From the NCBI RefSeq assembly GCF_026870155.1, contig NZ_CP113975.1, positions 1,860,001 through 1,924,000 of the forward strand: a stretch of 64,000 bases of DNA, written 5' to 3'. Positions 35,528 to 44,480 of the stretch are shown here, piece by piece. The translations under genes and the position numbers were made by a program. Source of the DNA: Flavobacterium marginilacus. GTDB taxonomy: Bacteria > Bacteroidota > Bacteroidia > Flavobacteriales > Flavobacteriaceae. Within the stretch, counting starts at the first letter, position 1. Every line of letters starts with the position of its first letter. The notes beneath the pieces are model-generated. The model made no database searches and had not been told where the DNA came from. It worked only from the letters and a program-made list of their open reading frames with translations.

Positions 35528-36073
35528 ATGAAAAATATAATAGCAGCGTTCTGCGCAATGTTTCTTTTTAATATCCAAATTCAGGCACAAGTGAAACAAA
35601 ATATTTATCAATTCAAAGTTGAAGATTTGTACGGAAAGACGTTTGATTTTGCTTCGCTAAAAGGCAAAAAAATTATGATTGTCAATACTGCTTCAAAATG
35701 CGGATTGACACCTCAGTATAAAGATCTGGAGGCATTATATAAAGAGTATGCTTCCAAAGGTTTTGTAATTGTTGGTTTTCCAGCCAATAACTTTGCTTCA
35801 CAAGAACCGGGTACTAATGAGGAAATTGCTAGTTTTTGTCAGTTAAACTACGGAGTTACCTTTCCTATGATGGATAAAGTTTCGGTAAAAGGGGATGATA
35901 TGTGTGCCGTTTATCAGTTTTTGACTAAAAAGTCTAAAAATGGATTGGAAGATTCTGAAGTAAAATGGAATTTCCAAAAATACCTTATCAATGAAAAAGG
36001 GGAATTAGTAAAAGTAATTTCTCCAAAAACCCTGCCAACAGATCCGGAAGTGGTAAATTGGATTAAGGGATAG
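35528..36073 (+). CDS. Glutathione peroxidase family protein, exported
   Basis: A 181-residue thioredoxin-fold peroxidase with signal peptide ending IQAQ, so periplasmic. Cys58 in NTASKCGLT is the peroxidatic residue, FPANNFASQEPG supplies the Gln, and VKWNFQKYLI the Trp/Asn of the catalytic tetrad. A second Cys at FCQLNYG matches the resolving Cys of thioredoxin-dependent members. Monocistronic with its own terminator. Confidence 0.92.
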   Translation: MKNIIAAFCAMFLFNIQIQAQVKQNIYQFKVEDLYGKTFDFASLKGKKIMIVNTASKCGLTPQYKDLEALYKEYASKGFVIVGFPANNFASQEPGTNEEIASFCQLNYGVTFPMMDKVSVKGDDMCAVYQFLTKKSKNGLEDSEVKWNFQKYLINEKGELVKVISPKTLPTDPEVVNWIKG

Positions 36074-36104
36074 TATTCAGTTAGCAGTATTCAGTATTCA
36101 GTTA

Positions 36105-36138
36105 TAAAAAAGAGTTTGCATCGCAAACTCTTTTTTGT
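36105..36138. terminator. Terminator after the glutathione peroxidase gene
   Basis: Stem AAAAAGAGTTTGC (36107-36119) with GCAAACTCTTTTT (36123-36135), tight loop, T run on both strands. Confidence 0.85.
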
Positions 36139-36189
36139 GAGATATAAAAATTTATTACTATTCTTAGCTAATATCAAACTGATTGAATC

Positions 36190-36273
36190 AGCCACAGAAC
36201 AGATTAAAAAGATTTACACAGATTTTTTATAAAAAGAGTAATGAAATCTGTGATAATCTGTGTAATCAGCGGC
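36190..36273. repeat. Imperfect CACAGATT palindrome
   Basis: GCCACAGAACAGATTAAAAA and TTACACAGATT on the left oppose AATCTGTGATAATCTGTGTA on the right, closely similar in words to the element at 34636-34692. It sits between convergent genes, a usual location for such repeats. Confidence 0.55.
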
Positions 36274-36334
36274 AAAAAATACATGATATTATTTGCGCAA
36301 AGTCATATAAAAATTATTAAAATAAAGGCTTAAT

Positions 36335-37123
36335 CTAAACTTTTCCTAAAGTATATAATTGCTCCATTGTTGGCGAAGTGCTTCCGCCTTCTGGTTCTAA
36401 TGTTATTCCAAAAGCTTCGGCAAAACCAGCGTCGCTGACTTCGAATATTTTTTGGTCATTAGCAGTGAAATTTGCAAGTAATCCAATACTTGTCGGTGTT
36501 AAGACGGGTGCTAATTTTAAAGCCCAAACTTGGTAAACCATTCCTTTTGGCGGTTTCGGCAGACCCGATGCATCTACATACACGGCTTTGGTTTCTTTGT
36601 TCCAATATATTTTTGCAAATGAAGCAGGCGAGACCGTCTGCCCGCCCAAGCTTACTACAGTATTTTTTGGATCACGAATCACAGCCAGACCCGTTTCGAT
36701 GGTTTTGTTTTTTATACCTAATGAATCTACTGTTTTAATCAGATTTTCTTTTTCAGAATTTATTTCAGCTACTTGATTTTTGGTCTCATTGAGCTGCAGG
36801 TATTGATAGCCAATGCCTAATAATAAAACTACAGCTGCAGCCCAGCCGATATAAGTATATTTTGATTTTGACGGAGTCATTTCAACAACTTTTCCGTGTT
36901 TCAGCTCTAATTTGGCTTTAATTTTTTCATAATTAGCAACCGAATGAAATGGAGAAAAAGTCGAAGATAAGGCTACAATAGCTTTCTCAATCGAAATAAT
37001 TTCATCGTTTATTTCACTGTACTCTTTTGCCAAAGCGGCAATCTCTATGTTTTCTGTTTCGCTAAGTAAACCATAAACATAAAGCTCTAAAATTCCGGAG
37101 TCTATATATTGTTTTGTATCCAT
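36335..37123 (-). CDS. RskA-like anti-sigma factor
   Basis: 262 residues. The cytoplasmic N-terminus (SGILELYVYGLLSETENIEI) is the anti-sigma binding region seen in Bacteroidota RskA-like proteins; a single membrane helix (about 88-107, GWAAAVVLLLGIGYQYL) is followed by a short coiled coil and a periplasmic anti-sigma-K domain (KTKAVYVDASGLPKPPKG; QVWALKL). Its start overlaps the sigma factor stop by one base, so the pair is coupled. It should hold the ECF sigma factor at the membrane until a signal releases it. Confidence 0.88.
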   Translation of the reverse strand: MDTKQYIDSGILELYVYGLLSETENIEIAALAKEYSEINDEIISIEKAIVALSSTFSPFHSVANYEKIKAKLELKHGKVVEMTPSKSKYTYIGWAAAVVLLLGIGYQYLQLNETKNQVAEINSEKENLIKTVDSLGIKNKTIETGLAVIRDPKNTVVSLGGQTVSPASFAKIYWNKETKAVYVDASGLPKPPKGMVYQVWALKLAPVLTPTSIGLLANFTANDQKIFEVSDAGFAEAFGITLEPEGGSTSPTMEQLYTLGKV

Positions 37124-37653
37124 TATAATTTTAAATAAAGTCGTAAATCGTTAATACAATTTCTGTTTTGTGTTTTAACAGTCCCCAATGGTATTGCTAA
37201 TTCTTCCGAAGCTTCCTGCTGCGTGTATCCTTTAAAAAATAACAGATCGATAATCTGGATACACTTGGGTTTTAGTTTTTTTACAAATTCCTGAATTCCG
37301 ATAGCATCAATTTTATGTGACAGTTTATTGCTGTCGTCTAATAGATTTACGAAATTATCCGAAGAAAGGTTTTTTTGACTGTTATTAAAATTTTTGGAAC
37401 GCAGTTTATCGATAGAAGTATTGCGTGCAATGTTGATTATCCATGTGTAAAAGCGCCCTTTGCTTTCATGATATGAATCGATATTTTTCCAAATTTTTAC
37501 AAATACTTCCTGTAGAATATCTTCGGCTTCTTCCCGGTTTTTGACTAAAGTATTGATGACCGCAAACAGACTTTTAGAGTACATATCGTATAAATGCGTA
37601 AAAGCTTTTTCATCCTTACTATAAATTAAAACTAATAATTCTTCTTGCGTCAT
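37123..37653 (-). CDS. ECF-type RNA polymerase sigma factor
   Basis: A 176-residue sigma-70 family factor: region 2 with FTHLYDMYSKSLFAVINTLV and EEAEDILQEVFVKIWKNI, region 4 with GYTQQEASEELAIPLGTVKT as recognition helix. Followed with one-base overlap by its anti-sigma gene. The divergent DUF4331-TPR-TonB cluster shares the 225-bp intergenic region and is the likely target. Confidence 0.92.
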   Translation of the reverse strand: MTQEELLVLIYSKDEKAFTHLYDMYSKSLFAVINTLVKNREEAEDILQEVFVKIWKNIDSYHESKGRFYTWIINIARNTSIDKLRSKNFNNSQKNLSSDNFVNLLDDSNKLSHKIDAIGIQEFVKKLKPKCIQIIDLLFFKGYTQQEASEELAIPLGTVKTQNRNCINDLRLYLKL

Positions 37654-37878
37654 GGTGTTTTGATTTGTGATTTACAAACATATACAAATCATTTTAATTC
37701 CTGACATTTTTAATAATTATCGAAAATAAATAAATCTGATTTTAAAATTTAATATTTTTTAATTGCAAAGTATTGAAAATTAGTTTATTAGAATTTATTT
37801 TAACTTTTTTTGATTTTTTTAAAACCAAAAGCAAATCAATTGCGTAAATGCTCTTATAACTATAAAAATTATAATAAA

Positions 37879-38529
37879 ATGAAAAAATCAAAATTAGTAT
37901 TAGGACTTTCATTCTTGGCAGTTTCAGGATTAGTTCTAATTGCGGCAGATCACATTGATGCGCCTTCAGTAACCGGTAATGCGGCAGACATTACAGACAT
38001 GTTCACTTTTCAGGGACAGGACACCAATAATTTAGTTTTTGCTGTTAATACCCAAGGATTGTTATCTCCTAATAAAACTGCTGAAGCAGTATTTAATGAA
38101 AATGTGATGATCGAAGTAAATATTGACAACACAGGCGATAATGTTGAAGATTTAGTAATTCAGGCTGTAAAAAGGGGTGATAAAATGTATTTCTTCGGAC
38201 CTTATAAACCTTCCATGACTGGAAAAAACAGTTCCATAGATGTAAGTAAAGCTTCTGGAGACGTTGCAATTTCTGCTTATAAAATGACTCCGGTAACAGC
38301 GTCTAAAAACGGAATGAAGTTTTTTGCAGGACCAAGGGACGATCCGTTTTTCTTTGATTTAGGTCAATTTCAAAAAATTCTCGGAGGAACTGCAGCTGGA
38401 TTTAATAACCCGGGTGTAGACACTTTTGCAGGGACAAATGTTTTGTCGGTTGTTGTTGAAGTGCCAAAAGCGATGCTGGGAGGCTCAGGAACTTTAAACG
38501 TTTGGGCTGAAACTAAGAAAAAACAATAA
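37879..38529 (+). CDS. DUF4331-family exported protein, N-terminal part
   Basis: I choose ATG 37879 (216 aa) since it begins MKKSKLVLGLSFLAVSGLVL with a signal region and the frame upstream is not plausible. The mature part starts AADHIDAPSVTGNAADITDM and FTFQGQDTNN, the DUF4331 signature (the general family has SHREAP...DNTDVYAF), and contains the FFAGPRDDPFFFDLGQF block. DUF4331 proteins are usually about 450-500 residues, so this is only the first half; the following gene resembles the second half. Role unknown. Confidence 0.85.
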   Translation: MKKSKLVLGLSFLAVSGLVLIAADHIDAPSVTGNAADITDMFTFQGQDTNNLVFAVNTQGLLSPNKTAEAVFNENVMIEVNIDNTGDNVEDLVIQAVKRGDKMYFFGPYKPSMTGKNSSIDVSKASGDVAISAYKMTPVTASKNGMKFFAGPRDDPFFFDLGQFQKILGGTAAGFNNPGVDTFAGTNVLSVVVEVPKAMLGGSGTLNVWAETKKKQ

Positions 38530-38560
38530 GAAATAGTATTTAAAACTTAAAGATAATAGT

Positions 38561-39112
38561 ATGAAAACGAATAAATTAAAAATGATGACAATCGCACTTG
38601 CTGCGGCATTGGTTTCTGCAAATTGTGATAATAACGATAATAACAATGGCGGTACCGAAATGAAGGATTTTTCAGGAACGTATGTACAGCAGGATCAAAT
38701 GGCCAGACCAGCAATAAACACCGTTTTTATAGCATCCGGACAGCCAAAAGATGATTTTAATGCTGCTATTCCATCGGATATGGGGAGCAAATATCAGCCG
38801 ATTTTTCAATCGAGACTGATGGCTTTGAATCCAGCTTATAACATGAATGCTTTGGGACAATCGGCTGCTGCATTTACAGGACTTTTGGCTACCGATGTAC
38901 TGAATGTATCCACGACTAAAAAGACCACTTTTTTTGATGGTACAAATGTTCTCACAGGAAGAGCTTTGGCTGATGATGTGATTGATGTGGAATTGTTACT
39001 GATTTTTGGCGGTTCAGCTGGAACTTCAAATCCTCAATTGACTTCAGACCATGTAAACGCAAATGACGCAGCCTTCGGAACTTCATTCCCATACTTAGCT
39101 GCAGCTTGGTAA
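38561..39112 (+). CDS. DUF4331-like exported protein, C-terminal part
   Basis: A 183-residue protein with an N-terminal hydrophobic segment ending SANCDNNDNNNGG, which resembles a lipoprotein cleavage site although Asn precedes the Cys. The mature part has MARPAINTVFIASGQPKDDF, VIDVELLLIFGG and LTSDHVNANDA, matching the second half of DUF4331 family proteins. It starts 31 bp after the first half and is followed by a terminator, so the two form a small operon. Function unknown. Confidence 0.78.
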   Translation: MKTNKLKMMTIALAAALVSANCDNNDNNNGGTEMKDFSGTYVQQDQMARPAINTVFIASGQPKDDFNAAIPSDMGSKYQPIFQSRLMALNPAYNMNALGQSAAAFTGLLATDVLNVSTTKKTTFFDGTNVLTGRALADDVIDVELLLIFGGSAGTSNPQLTSDHVNANDAAFGTSFPYLAAAW

Positions 39113-39119
39113 TTTATTT

Positions 39120-39159
39120 TAAAAACAGAGCAAGTTCCTACTGCTTGTTCTGTTTTTAT
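39120..39159 (+). terminator. Terminator/attenuator after the DUF4331 pair
   Basis: Stem AAAACAGAGCAAG (39122-39134) with CTTGTTCTGTTTT (39144-39156), 12 of 13 positions paired, followed by T. It lies between the DUF4331 genes and the TPR gene and may tune expression of the downstream pair. Confidence 0.7.
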
Positions 39160-39185
39160 TTTCAACAACAAACAAATAAGTTATT

Positions 39186-40481
39186 ATGAAAACAGTTAAA
39201 AACATTTTGGTATTGTTATGCCTTATACTGCTAGCAAGTTGTAGTAACAATCCAAGTAATCAAATTACAAATGCTGAAGATTATGAAAAATATTTGCATA
39301 TAAGCGATAATAAATCACTTGATATGGCTCATAAGGAAATTATTTTTTGGGAAGACAAACTAGACAGAGCTCCAAATCAAAGTACTTATTTGGGACAATT
39401 AGCATCCAATTATGCTGTGATTTTTGAATATACCGGTGCCATTGGAAATTTGTATAAAACAGAATCACTTCTTGAAGAGGCCAATAAAGCCAATAATTAC
39501 GGCAGAGTAGGAACATTGCGTTCTTTGGCCAGAAATTATATTTCACAGCATCGTTTTAAAGAAGCTTTAGTTTTAGCCAATAAGGCTTTTGCAATTGGTG
39601 AAGGAAAAAAAGAAACTCAAAAATTACTTTTTGATGGGCAGATGGAGCTTGGAAATTACGATGAAGCAGTCAAAAATCTTGAAGCCATTAAAGACTTTAA
39701 CGACTATGATTATTTAATTCGGATTGCAAAATGGAACGATCATAAAGGAGATTTATCAACAGCGATACAATTTATGGAGAAAGCCAGAACGATTGCCGAG
39801 AAAGAAGACAATAAAACACTGCGAATTTGGTCCTACTCTAATTTGGGTGATTTTTACGGTCACGCAGGACGTATTCAGGAATCGTACAAAAGTTATCTGC
39901 AGACATTGGAATTAGATCCAAATTATTCCTATGCTTTAAAAGGAATTGCATGGATTGTTTTTTCCCACGAAAGAAATACTGCTGAAGCGAAAAGAATAAT
40001 TGAAACGATTTCAAAAACTCATAACACTCCCGATTTTTATCTGCTGAAAGCCCAGATTGCGCAGTATGAAGGAAACTCTGCCGAAGAAAATACAAATACG
40101 GCAGCATATTTTGCAATGCTGAAAACTAATAATTACGGCGCTATGTACAATAAATACAATGTTTTATTATTTGCAGATAAAAAAGAAACAGCTCCGAAAG
40201 CATTAGAAATTGCTAAAATAGAAGTAGACCATAGACCAACACCAGATTCGTATGATTTATTGGCCTGGTCGTATTATAATGTTGGGAATGTTAAAAAAGC
40301 GCTGGAAATTGCTCAAAGGCATGTAGCAGGGAAATCATTTGAGCCTAGAGTGCAATACCACTTGGCAGCTATTTACAAATCGAATGATTTTGCCGAAAGG
40401 ATTCCGCCTATTAAAGAAGAATTATTAAAAAGTACTTATGAATTAGGTCCGAATCTCGAAAGTAAAATTTCCCAATTATAA
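39186..40481 (+). CDS. TPR-repeat lipoprotein
   Basis: A 431-residue lipoprotein: signal MKTVKNILVLLCLILLASC with lipobox LASC. The rest is built of TPR-like helical pairs, for example LRIWSYSNLGDFYGHAGRIQ and VDHRPTPDSYDLLAWSYYNV. TPR proteins scaffold protein interactions, here probably on the periplasmic side of the outer membrane or the inner membrane. It is 9 bp from the TonB receptor gene and belongs to the cluster controlled by the divergent sigma factor (inference). Confidence 0.85.
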   Translation: MKTVKNILVLLCLILLASCSNNPSNQITNAEDYEKYLHISDNKSLDMAHKEIIFWEDKLDRAPNQSTYLGQLASNYAVIFEYTGAIGNLYKTESLLEEANKANNYGRVGTLRSLARNYISQHRFKEALVLANKAFAIGEGKKETQKLLFDGQMELGNYDEAVKNLEAIKDFNDYDYLIRIAKWNDHKGDLSTAIQFMEKARTIAEKEDNKTLRIWSYSNLGDFYGHAGRIQESYKSYLQTLELDPNYSYALKGIAWIVFSHERNTAEAKRIIETISKTHNTPDFYLLKAQIAQYEGNSAEENTNTAAYFAMLKTNNYGAMYNKYNVLLFADKKETAPKALEIAKIEVDHRPTPDSYDLLAWSYYNVGNVKKALEIAQRHVAGKSFEPRVQYHLAAIYKSNDFAERIPPIKEELLKSTYELGPNLESKISQL

Positions 40482-40490
40482 AATTCTCCA

Positions 40491-42707
40491 ATGAAAAAAA
40501 ACCTGTTGATTTTAATCGCTTTTATTGGCTTGTATTCTCATGCTCAAACTGTAAATGGAAAAATTATTGATGCTTTCGGGCACCCAATAGAAAATGCGTA
40601 TGTACTAAATACCACTACTGAAAGTCATGCGCATACTAATGAGTTGGGTGTCTTTAGCATCGAAAAAACAACTGCCGAAAATATTTTGAAAATTAGTGCT
40701 TTGGGTTATAAAAAGACAACTTATACAATAACTAATGATACGGTTTTGATCACTCTTGAAGCGGATAGTTTTCAATTATCAGAAGTTATTATTCAGCCAA
40801 AATTGTCGGCTATGAATGTGATTACCAAAATTGATTTAGAAACTTCGCCTGTTAATTCTACCCAAGAAATATTACGCAAAGTACCTGGATTGTTTATAGG
40901 TCAGCATGCGGGCGGAGGAAAAGCGGAGCAGATGTTTTTGAGAGGATTTGATGTGGATCATGGTACTGATGTAGCCCTTTCTGTTGATGGAATGCCAGTA
41001 AACATGGTTTCTCATGCGCATGGGCAAGGCTATTCGGATCTTCATTTTGTAATTCCGGAAACGGTTGACAAAATAGATTTCGGAAAAGGAACGTATTATG
41101 CCAATAAGGGTGATTTTAATACGGCCGGTTATGTTGATTTCAAAACCAAGGATAAACTGGAAAACAGCAGTATTGGAGTCGAAATTGGTCAGTTCAATAC
41201 TTTTAGAACTATCGGATTATTTGATTTATTGGGTAAACAAAAAAAGCAGAGTGCTTATTTGGCAACCGAATATATTATGACTGACGGTCCGTTTGACTCA
41301 CCTCAAAATTTTAACCGAATCAATATTTTGGGTAAATATTCGGCAGTTTTGGAGGACAATAGCACTGTTTCTATTTTAGGTTCGCGCTTTTCAAGCAAAT
41401 GGGATGCTTCTGGGCAAATTCCACAGCGGTTGGTTGATGCAGGAATTATCTCAAGATTTGGTTCTGTTGATGATACCGAAGGAGGAAATACTTCCAGAAC
41501 TAATTTTAATGTAGCGATAAATAAGTCAATAGATGCAAATACTTTTTTGAAAGCGAATACTTTTTACAGTAATTATCAATTTGAATTGTATTCGAATTTT
41601 ACATTTTTCTTGGAAGATCCAATAAATGGCGACCAAATTCGTCAAAAAGAAAACAGGAATATTTATGGAATAAATGCAGAATTGAATAACAAGCATCTTT
41701 ATGGCGAAACCGAAGTTTTATACCAGATTGGTGTTGGTGCCCGCAACGATCAGACCAAAGACACCGAATTATCACACACAGTAAACCGAAATACAACTTT
41801 GGAACAAATAAAATTGGGCGATATCGATCAATCGAATATGTTTACTTATTTGAATACCGAAATTACTTTGGGCAAACTGATCATCAATCCTGCAGTTCGA
41901 TTGGATTATTTTAAGTTCAATTATTTGGACAAACTGCAAGTTAATTATGAAACACAAACTCAGGACAAGATGAAAATTTCTCCCAAGTTAAACTTCATTT
42001 ATTCTGAAAATAACGATTTACAGTTTTTTGTAAAATCGGGGATGGGATTTCACTCCAATGATACCAGAGTTGTGGTTGCGAATAGTGGAGAGGAAATTTT
42101 GCCAACTGCTATAGGTACTGATGTAGGAACGATTTGGAAGCCTTTTCCAAAGCTAATCGTCAATTCGGCTTTGTGGTATTTGTATTTACAGCAAGAGTTT
42201 GTGTATGTTGGCGATGCAGGAATTGTAGAGCCTAGCGGAAAAACCAAAAGAATGGGGCTTGATTTAGGTTTACGTTACCAATTGAATAACTTTTTGTTTT
42301 TTGATTTTGATGGAAATTATACTCACGCTAGAAGTATAGATGATCCAAAAGGTGAGGATTATATTCCGCTGGCGCCAGCATTTACAACGACGGGCGGAAT
42401 TAGTCTGCAGAATTGGAAAAATTTTTCGGGAGGAATCCGTTATCGCTATATGGATGACAGACCTGCAAATGAAGACAATTCGATAATTGCCAAAGGCTAT
42501 TTTGTCGCCGATTGCAATCTGAATTATACCTATAATAAAAGGATACTATTTGGTATTTCGATTCAAAATTTATTCAATACCAAATGGAATGAAACCCAAT
42601 TTGCCACCGAATCACGATTACAAAATGAACCTGCACCTGTCGAAGAAATTCATTTTACGCCAGGAACCCCTTTTTACCTCAAAGGAATGATTACTTATAA
42701 CTTTTAA
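40491..42707 (+). CDS. TonB-dependent receptor
   Basis: A 738-residue outer-membrane receptor with signal peptide ending SHAQ. An N-terminal carboxypeptidase-regulatory-like domain (about 20-90, TVNGKIIDAFGHPIENAYVL) precedes the plug domain (about 115-230, with ILRKVPGLFIG and RGFDVDHGTD) and the beta-barrel ending in a terminal aromatic residue (MITYNF). His-rich SHAHGQGYSDLHF is in the plug. The substrate is unknown; it is the last gene of the DUF4331/TPR cluster. Confidence 0.92.
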   Translation: MKKNLLILIAFIGLYSHAQTVNGKIIDAFGHPIENAYVLNTTTESHAHTNELGVFSIEKTTAENILKISALGYKKTTYTITNDTVLITLEADSFQLSEVIIQPKLSAMNVITKIDLETSPVNSTQEILRKVPGLFIGQHAGGGKAEQMFLRGFDVDHGTDVALSVDGMPVNMVSHAHGQGYSDLHFVIPETVDKIDFGKGTYYANKGDFNTAGYVDFKTKDKLENSSIGVEIGQFNTFRTIGLFDLLGKQKKQSAYLATEYIMTDGPFDSPQNFNRINILGKYSAVLEDNSTVSILGSRFSSKWDASGQIPQRLVDAGIISRFGSVDDTEGGNTSRTNFNVAINKSIDANTFLKANTFYSNYQFELYSNFTFFLEDPINGDQIRQKENRNIYGINAELNNKHLYGETEVLYQIGVGARNDQTKDTELSHTVNRNTTLEQIKLGDIDQSNMFTYLNTEITLGKLIINPAVRLDYFKFNYLDKLQVNYETQTQDKMKISPKLNFIYSENNDLQFFVKSGMGFHSNDTRVVVANSGEEILPTAIGTDVGTIWKPFPKLIVNSALWYLYLQQEFVYVGDAGIVEPSGKTKRMGLDLGLRYQLNNFLFFDFDGNYTHARSIDDPKGEDYIPLAPAFTTTGGISLQNWKNFSGGIRYRYMDDRPANEDNSIIAKGYFVADCNLNYTYNKRILFGISIQNLFNTKWNETQFATESRLQNEPAPVEEIHFTPGTPFYLKGMITYNF

Positions 42708-42733
42708 ATCTTAGAATTTAATTTGTTTGTTGT

Positions 42734-42769
42734 GGAGTCTGTTGTTGCTAGCGGCAGACTCCTTTTTTT
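42734..42769. terminator. Bidirectional terminator
   Basis: GGAGTCTG (42734-42741) pairs with CAGACTCC (42755-42762), extended by a few G-T pairs, then a T run; lies between the convergent receptor and Dus genes. Confidence 0.8.
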
Positions 42770-43715
42770 ATTTTTCTTTTGCAATAATTTCCTTGACAGT
42801 GGCTTCGTAATTTCGGATGCTTTTTGCTTTTTTGATGTTTTTATGGACTTTGTGAGGGTTCGAAAAAATAACTGAAAAGTACTCCCAAAGATGGTGCATT
42901 TTCAATAAAATATGGGTCTGCCCCGATAAAGATTCGCTGTAACCTTCGTATAAAGTATCATGAAACGCACTGAATAGTTCCATCTTGTTTTTAGGATATT
43001 CAGTAGTGTTGTTTTTTATCATGCTAGGCAAAAACGGATCAGCAATTAATCCTCGGCCGATCATCCAGTGGTCTATCGAAGGAAAACGCTCCTGCATTTC
43101 ATGAAATTTTGCTACCGAAGTAATATCGCCGTTGTAATACAGTTTGTGCTTTGTATTGTCGATGCATTGCTGAAACGCATCCAGATGAACACCGCCTTTG
43201 TACAATTGTTTGCCTATGCGGGCGTGAATGGCAATGTTTTTTATTGGATAAGTATCTAAAATTGGCAAAACGTCTAGAATTTCTTCAGTAGTATCGTATC
43301 CCAGACGCATTTTCATCGACACAATAATATCCGTTTCAGAATGTGCTCTGTCCAGAATGTTGTTGATTTGTTCAGTATTTTTAATCAATCCAGAACCCAT
43401 TCCTGATTTAGTCACCATTGGATACGGACAGCCCAGATTCCAGTTCAATTCTTTGTATCCCAATTCTCTAACATATTTGGCGACAAATAAAAACTCTTCG
43501 GCATCATTGGTAATAACCTGTGGAATGACTTCTAAAGTGTCATTGTTCTCTAGAAGCAGGTCACGGTGATATGAATTTTTTATTTCGAGTTTTCCATTTA
43601 AACGGATATATGGAGAATAAAAAGTATCAATTCCGCCGAATATTTTATTTTGTGCGTTACGGAATCGAAAATCAGTGAATCCCTGCAGGGGAGAAGAAAG
43701 AAGTGTAAAACTCAT
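42768..43715 (-). CDS. tRNA-dihydrouridine synthase family protein
   Basis: A 315-residue FMN TIM-barrel enzyme that reduces uridine in tRNA. SSPLQGFTDFRFR is the N-terminal signature; Cys96 in NWNLGCPYPMV is the catalytic general acid; MKMRLGY and IHARIGKQLY supply FMN contacts, and MIGRGLIADP ends the barrel. The length and the short KSGMGSGLI region fit the DusC-like group. Product position in tRNA not predictable. Confidence 0.9.
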   Translation of the reverse strand: MSFTLLSSPLQGFTDFRFRNAQNKIFGGIDTFYSPYIRLNGKLEIKNSYHRDLLLENNDTLEVIPQVITNDAEEFLFVAKYVRELGYKELNWNLGCPYPMVTKSGMGSGLIKNTEQINNILDRAHSETDIIVSMKMRLGYDTTEEILDVLPILDTYPIKNIAIHARIGKQLYKGGVHLDAFQQCIDNTKHKLYYNGDITSVAKFHEMQERFPSIDHWMIGRGLIADPFLPSMIKNNTTEYPKNKMELFSAFHDTLYEGYSESLSGQTHILLKMHHLWEYFSVIFSNPHKVHKNIKKAKSIRNYEATVKEIIAKEK

Positions 43716-43752
43716 AGTATTTATAAAAGTGCAAAGATACTATAAAGTTACA

Positions 43753-43839
43753 AGTCTTAAAGTCATAAAGTCGAAAGTCATAAAGTCAAATTCGCAATAC
43801 AGTGACTTTACAAACTTTTGACTTTATAACTTTAAGACT
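43753..43839. repeat. Inverted repeat of AAAGTC words
   Basis: 20-bp arms at 43753-43772 (AGTCTTAAAGTCATAAAGTC) and 43820-43839 (reverse complement with one difference). AAAGTC words also repeat inside the loop. It spans the end of the GNAT gene and the region upstream of the Dus gene. Confidence 0.65.
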
Positions 43840-44332
43840 CCAGTATTAACTGCATAAATACAGAATCAAGCCAGCGATCGAATTTGTAACCTGATTCTTT
43901 GATGATTCCAACAGTTTTAAAACCAAACTTCTCATGAAAATCAACACTGCTTTGGTTTTCGGCATCAATTACGGCAATCATTGTATGGAGTTTTTGATTT
44001 TTGGCCAGCTGGATTAACTCGGCCAGTAAAATTTTTCCAATTCCTTTTCCTTGATAATCATTGTCAACATACACGGAATGCTCTACCGTAAATTTATAGG
44101 CTTCCCGAAATCTAAATTCGCCATACATTCCGAAACCAGCCACTTTACCGTCTATTTCTGCTACAATTACGGGAAAATGTTTATTGATTTTATCTTCCAA
44201 TATAGACTTTTGCTGTTCGTAAGTCCGAATGCTATAATCGTACAAGGCAGTTGAATTTAGAATATTATAATTGATTATATCTAATATTGCTTCTGTGTCT
44301 TGGATTTGGTAAGGTCTTAATCTGATTTCCAT
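43832..44332 (-). CDS. GNAT-family N-acetyltransferase
   Basis: A 166-residue acetyltransferase. The acetyl-CoA motif A is VDNDYQGKGIGKILLAEL (QxxGxG), preceded by YKFTVEHSVYV and followed by VIDAENQSSVDFHEKFGFK; the pattern matches the phosphinothricin-acetyltransferase (Pat) subfamily. Substrate unknown. Monocistronic. Confidence 0.88.
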   Translation of the reverse strand: MEIRLRPYQIQDTEAILDIINYNILNSTALYDYSIRTYEQQKSILEDKINKHFPVIVAEIDGKVAGFGMYGEFRFREAYKFTVEHSVYVDNDYQGKGIGKILLAELIQLAKNQKLHTMIAVIDAENQSSVDFHEKFGFKTVGIIKESGYKFDRWLDSVFMQLILES

Positions 44333-44401
44333 TTTTAATTATCTGTAGTCCAAAATTATGAAAATATAACTAAAATCAGCAGAAATGCTTTGGCAACTTT
44401 G

Positions 44402-44409
44402 TAACTTTG
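44402..44409 (+). promoter_or_regulatory. -7 element upstream of menD
   Basis: TAACTTTG matches TAnnTTTG about 70 bp before the menD start. Confidence 0.35.
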
Positions 44410-44480
44410 CAAAACAGCTTTTAGGAGTTCGTTTGGCACAAAATTCGCCAAATCTTTTCAAAACTATTTAAACCTTTTAA

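Noticed and set aside
44432..44449. TGGCACAAAATTCGC upstream of menD as a sigma-54 promoter
   Set aside because: The -12 part reads TCGC rather than TTGC and a better housekeeping -7 element (TAACTTTG) is just upstream.
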